The notes under the pieces were generated by a model, which saw nothing but the letters and a program-made list of their open reading frames with translations, was not told the origin of the DNA and ran no database searches. 47,157 bases of DNA from assembly GCF_014650655.1 (NCBI RefSeq), contig NZ_BMVJ01000023.1:65481-112637 (forward strand), read 5' to 3'. The stretch is from Streptomyces anandii JCM 4720 (GTDB taxonomy: Bacteria; Actinomycetota; Actinomycetes; Streptomycetales; Streptomycetaceae). Each line of letters begins with the position of its first letter. Positions within the stretch are counted from its first letter, which is position 1. The position numbers were made by a program, and so were the translations under genes. Shown in pieces: positions 45,233 to 47,157 of this stretch.

Positions 45233-46663
45233 ATGAAAGACACTCCGGGCTGGGCCTCGCCCGGATCCGCCCCGTCCGACGGCCGGGAACCGGGCGCACC
45301 CGGCCCCGCCGACGCCTCCGGCCGGCCCGGTCCCGCGCAGCCGGCACCGCCGGAGCAGCAGCCCGCACGGCCGGAGCAGCAAGAGCAGCCCGTGGACCGT
45401 CCGGGCGCGCAGCCGCAGGGCCCCGGCGTGAAGTGGTCCAAGGAGCAGCCGCCCGCCGGCCAGTGGTCCGCACCCGCGGGAGGCCAGGCCCCGCCCGGCG
45501 GCACGCCCCCGCCTCCCCCGCCCGGCCCGGGCTGGGGAACCCGGCCCCCGTCCGGCGGCGGCCACGGCGCATACGGTCCTCCCGGCGGCTACGGCCCTCC
45601 GGGCAGCGGAGGCTACGGCGGCTACGGCGCCCCGGGCGGCTACAACCCCTGGGGAGCCGGCTGGGGCGGTCCCCCGCCCGCGGCCAAGCCGGGTGTCATC
45701 CCGCTGCGCCCGCTCGGCGTAGGCGAGATCCTCGACGGCGCCGTGTCGACCATGCGCGCCCACTGGCGCACCGTCCTCGGCATCTCCCTCGTCGTCGCGG
45801 TCGTCACCGAGATCGTCGTCGTCCTCGTACAGGGCCTGGCGCTGAACGACCTCGCCAACAGCGACGCCCTCAACGACCCCAACGCCACCCCCGGCGAGCT
45901 GTTCCGCGTCATGGGCGACTCGCTGATCGGGACCGGCTTCGTCTTCGTCGTCTCCATGATCGGCACCGTCCTGGCCACCGCTCTGCTCACCACGGTCACC
46001 AGCCGCGCGGTGCTGGGCAAGCCGGTCCGGCTCGGCGAGGCCTGGCGCGACGCACGCCCCCAGGTGCTCAAACTCTTCGGCCTGATCCTGCTGTTGCTGC
46101 TCATCGGCGTGGTCGTGTTCGGCGTGGGCATGCTGCCCGGCATCCTCGTCGCCATCTCCGGATCGCCCTTCGGCGGCCTGGCACTCGCTCTCCTGGGCGG
46201 CCTGGGCGCGGGCGTGGTCGCCGTGTGGCTGGCGGTGCGCTTCTCCCTGGCCTCGCCCGCGCTGATGCTCGAGAAGCAGGGCATCAGGCAGGCCATGAGC
46301 CGCTCGGCCAAGCTGGTCCGCGGCTCCTGGTGGCGGGTCCTCGGCATCCAGCTGCTGGCCGCGGTCATCGTCGGAGTGGTCTCGGCGGTCATCGCCATCC
46401 CGTTCAGCCTGATCGCCGCGGCGTTCAGCGGCGAAGGCATCTCCGGCCTGCTGAACGGCACCGGCGACCTCGGCTGGACGTACTTCGTCATCAGCGGGAT
46501 CGGCGCGGTGATCGCGTCCATGATCAAGTTCCCGATCTCGGCCGGCGTCACCGTGCTCCTCTACATCGACCAGCGCATCCGCCGCGAGGCGCTCGACCTC
46601 GAACTGGCCCGAGCCGCCGGTGTCCAGGGCTACGGCGCCGGCACACCCGCCTCCGGGAGCTGA
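45233..46663 (+). CDS. Membrane protein with Pro/Gly-rich N-terminus (GPDPase membrane-domain-like)
   Basis: The 476-residue protein opens with about 150 residues of Pro/Gly/Gln-rich, probably cytoplasmic disordered sequence, including GGYGPPGSGGYGGYGAPGGY repeats. The remainder has about six long hydrophobic segments. KPGVIPLRPLGVGEILDGAVSTMRAHWRTVLGISLVVAVV is characteristic of an actinobacterial family often annotated as glycerophosphoryl diester phosphodiesterase membrane-domain proteins; no catalytic domain is present. Function is unknown. AAGGAG at 45222-45227 fixes ATG 45233. The next gene follows after 4 bp, so they form an operon. Confidence 0.85.
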   Translation: MKDTPGWASPGSAPSDGREPGAPGPADASGRPGPAQPAPPEQQPARPEQQEQPVDRPGAQPQGPGVKWSKEQPPAGQWSAPAGGQAPPGGTPPPPPPGPGWGTRPPSGGGHGAYGPPGGYGPPGSGGYGGYGAPGGYNPWGAGWGGPPPAAKPGVIPLRPLGVGEILDGAVSTMRAHWRTVLGISLVVAVVTEIVVVLVQGLALNDLANSDALNDPNATPGELFRVMGDSLIGTGFVFVVSMIGTVLATALLTTVTSRAVLGKPVRLGEAWRDARPQVLKLFGLILLLLLIGVVVFGVGMLPGILVAISGSPFGGLALALLGGLGAGVVAVWLAVRFSLASPALMLEKQGIRQAMSRSAKLVRGSWWRVLGIQLLAAVIVGVVSAVIAIPFSLIAAAFSGEGISGLLNGTGDLGWTYFVISGIGAVIASMIKFPISAGVTVLLYIDQRIRREALDLELARAAGVQGYGAGTPASGS

Positions 46664-46667
46664 TGCC

Positions 46668-47157
46668 GTGAGCCTGCCGGGGGGAGTTCTCACAGCGCTG
46701 CCCGCGCTGCCGCACGCGGCCCGAGGAGCCGTACGGCAACTGCTGCGCGTCCACGCCGCCGCGCTGGCGTCGGGACCGCGCACGGCCACCGAACCGCCGG
46801 TGACGATCCCGCGCGACCCCGCGCGGGAGGCGGCCCGGCGCGAGCTGTCCAAGCGGATGTACCACGAGAACGACCCCGGCCTGCTCCAACGCGCCCTCGA
46901 CAAGTTCTGGGACTGGGTCGACAAACTCTTCGGCTCGGCCGCGGCCTCCACACCGGGAGGCACCCTCGGGCTCGTCGTCGTCATCGTGGCCGTCCTCGCG
47001 GTGCTGGGAGCACTGTGGTGGCGCCTCGGCACACCGCGCCGCGAACCCGCCTCCACCGCCGCCCTGTTCGACGACCGCCCCCGCAGCGCCGCCGAACACC
47101 GTGCGGCCGCCGAGGCGCACGCCGCCCAGGGCCACTGGAACCAGGCCGTCCAGGAAC
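46668..47157 (+). CDS. DUF4129-like membrane protein, 3' end missing
   Basis: GTG 46668 is preceded by GGGAG and starts 4 bp after the upstream stop. The visible 163 residues have KRMYHENDPGLLQRALDKFWDWVDKLFGSA, one TM helix (LGLVVVIVAVLAVLGALWW) and then RSAAEHRAAAEAHAAQGHWNQAVQE running off the window. This is the layout of DUF4129 proteins, whose C-terminal domain continues (NQAVxER...). They usually sit in operons with MoxR ATPase and DUF58 genes in actinobacteria; those would lie beyond the edge. Role unknown. Confidence 0.85.
   Translation, partial: MSLPGGVLTALPALPHAARGAVRQLLRVHAAALASGPRTATEPPVTIPRDPAREAARRELSKRMYHENDPGLLQRALDKFWDWVDKLFGSAAASTPGGTLGLVVVIVAVLAVLGALWWRLGTPRREPASTAALFDDRPRSAAEHRAAAEAHAAQGHWNQAVQE

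Overview
The window is chromosomal DNA of a Streptomyces-type actinomycete. G+C is very high, third codon positions are almost all G or C, and GTG starts and ATGA stop/start overlaps are common. The order secA, orphan LuxR-type regulator, hpf, comFC-like gene, lpqB, mtrB, mtrA, mtnA is the conserved Streptomyces core arrangement; from memory it matches roughly SCO2977-SCO3016 of S. coelicolor. I see no tRNA or rRNA gene, insertion sequence, prophage or CRISPR array.

Region 1 (1-7.5 kb): the 3' part of a large FHA/FtsK-like ATPase gene, then a three-gene carbohydrate ABC importer (lipoprotein and two permeases) with no ATPase gene beside it. The first permease carries a large extra loop. A hairpin terminator closes the operon.

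Region 2 (7.5-23.2 kb): a cell-envelope glycopolymer locus. It has a small basic ORF with internal repeats, two tandem paralogous fusions of a GT2 glycosyltransferase with a TagF-like polyol-phosphate polymerase, a polytopic membrane protein, a GT87-type membrane glycosyltransferase, a GT2 enzyme with a C-terminal beta-rich region, galE, a TagGH/Wzm-Wzt-like exporter pair, and another polytopic membrane protein. A divergent TetR gene shares two near-identical operator-like repeats with the exporter promoter. An ohr/ohrR peroxide-defence pair with its own palindrome sits inside the locus. The likely product is a teichoic-acid-like wall polymer: sugars and polyol phosphates are polymerised inside, exported by the ABC pair, and decorated outside by GT-C-type enzymes. 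This joint role is inferred.

Region 3 (23.3-31.1 kb): the giant NAD-dependent glutamate dehydrogenase, an HAD phosphatase, a DUF6912-like protein and an Rv3235-like protein.

Region 4 (31.3-45.1 kb): core functions. These are secA, a GNAT acetyltransferase, a YcaQ/AlkX-like DNA glycosylase, an orphan response regulator, long-form hpf, a ComFC-like phosphoribosyltransferase, the overlapping mtrA-mtrB-lpqB operon, and mtnA for methionine salvage.

Region 5 (45.2 kb to end): a membrane protein and the start of a DUF4129-like protein, probably the beginning of another operon.

The most interesting signals are the reciprocal motif degeneration in the two GT2-TagF paralogs, the ORF and repeats just upstream of them, the paired operator in front of the exporter, the permease insertion, and two DnaA-box-like 9-mers between lpqB and the comFC-like gene.
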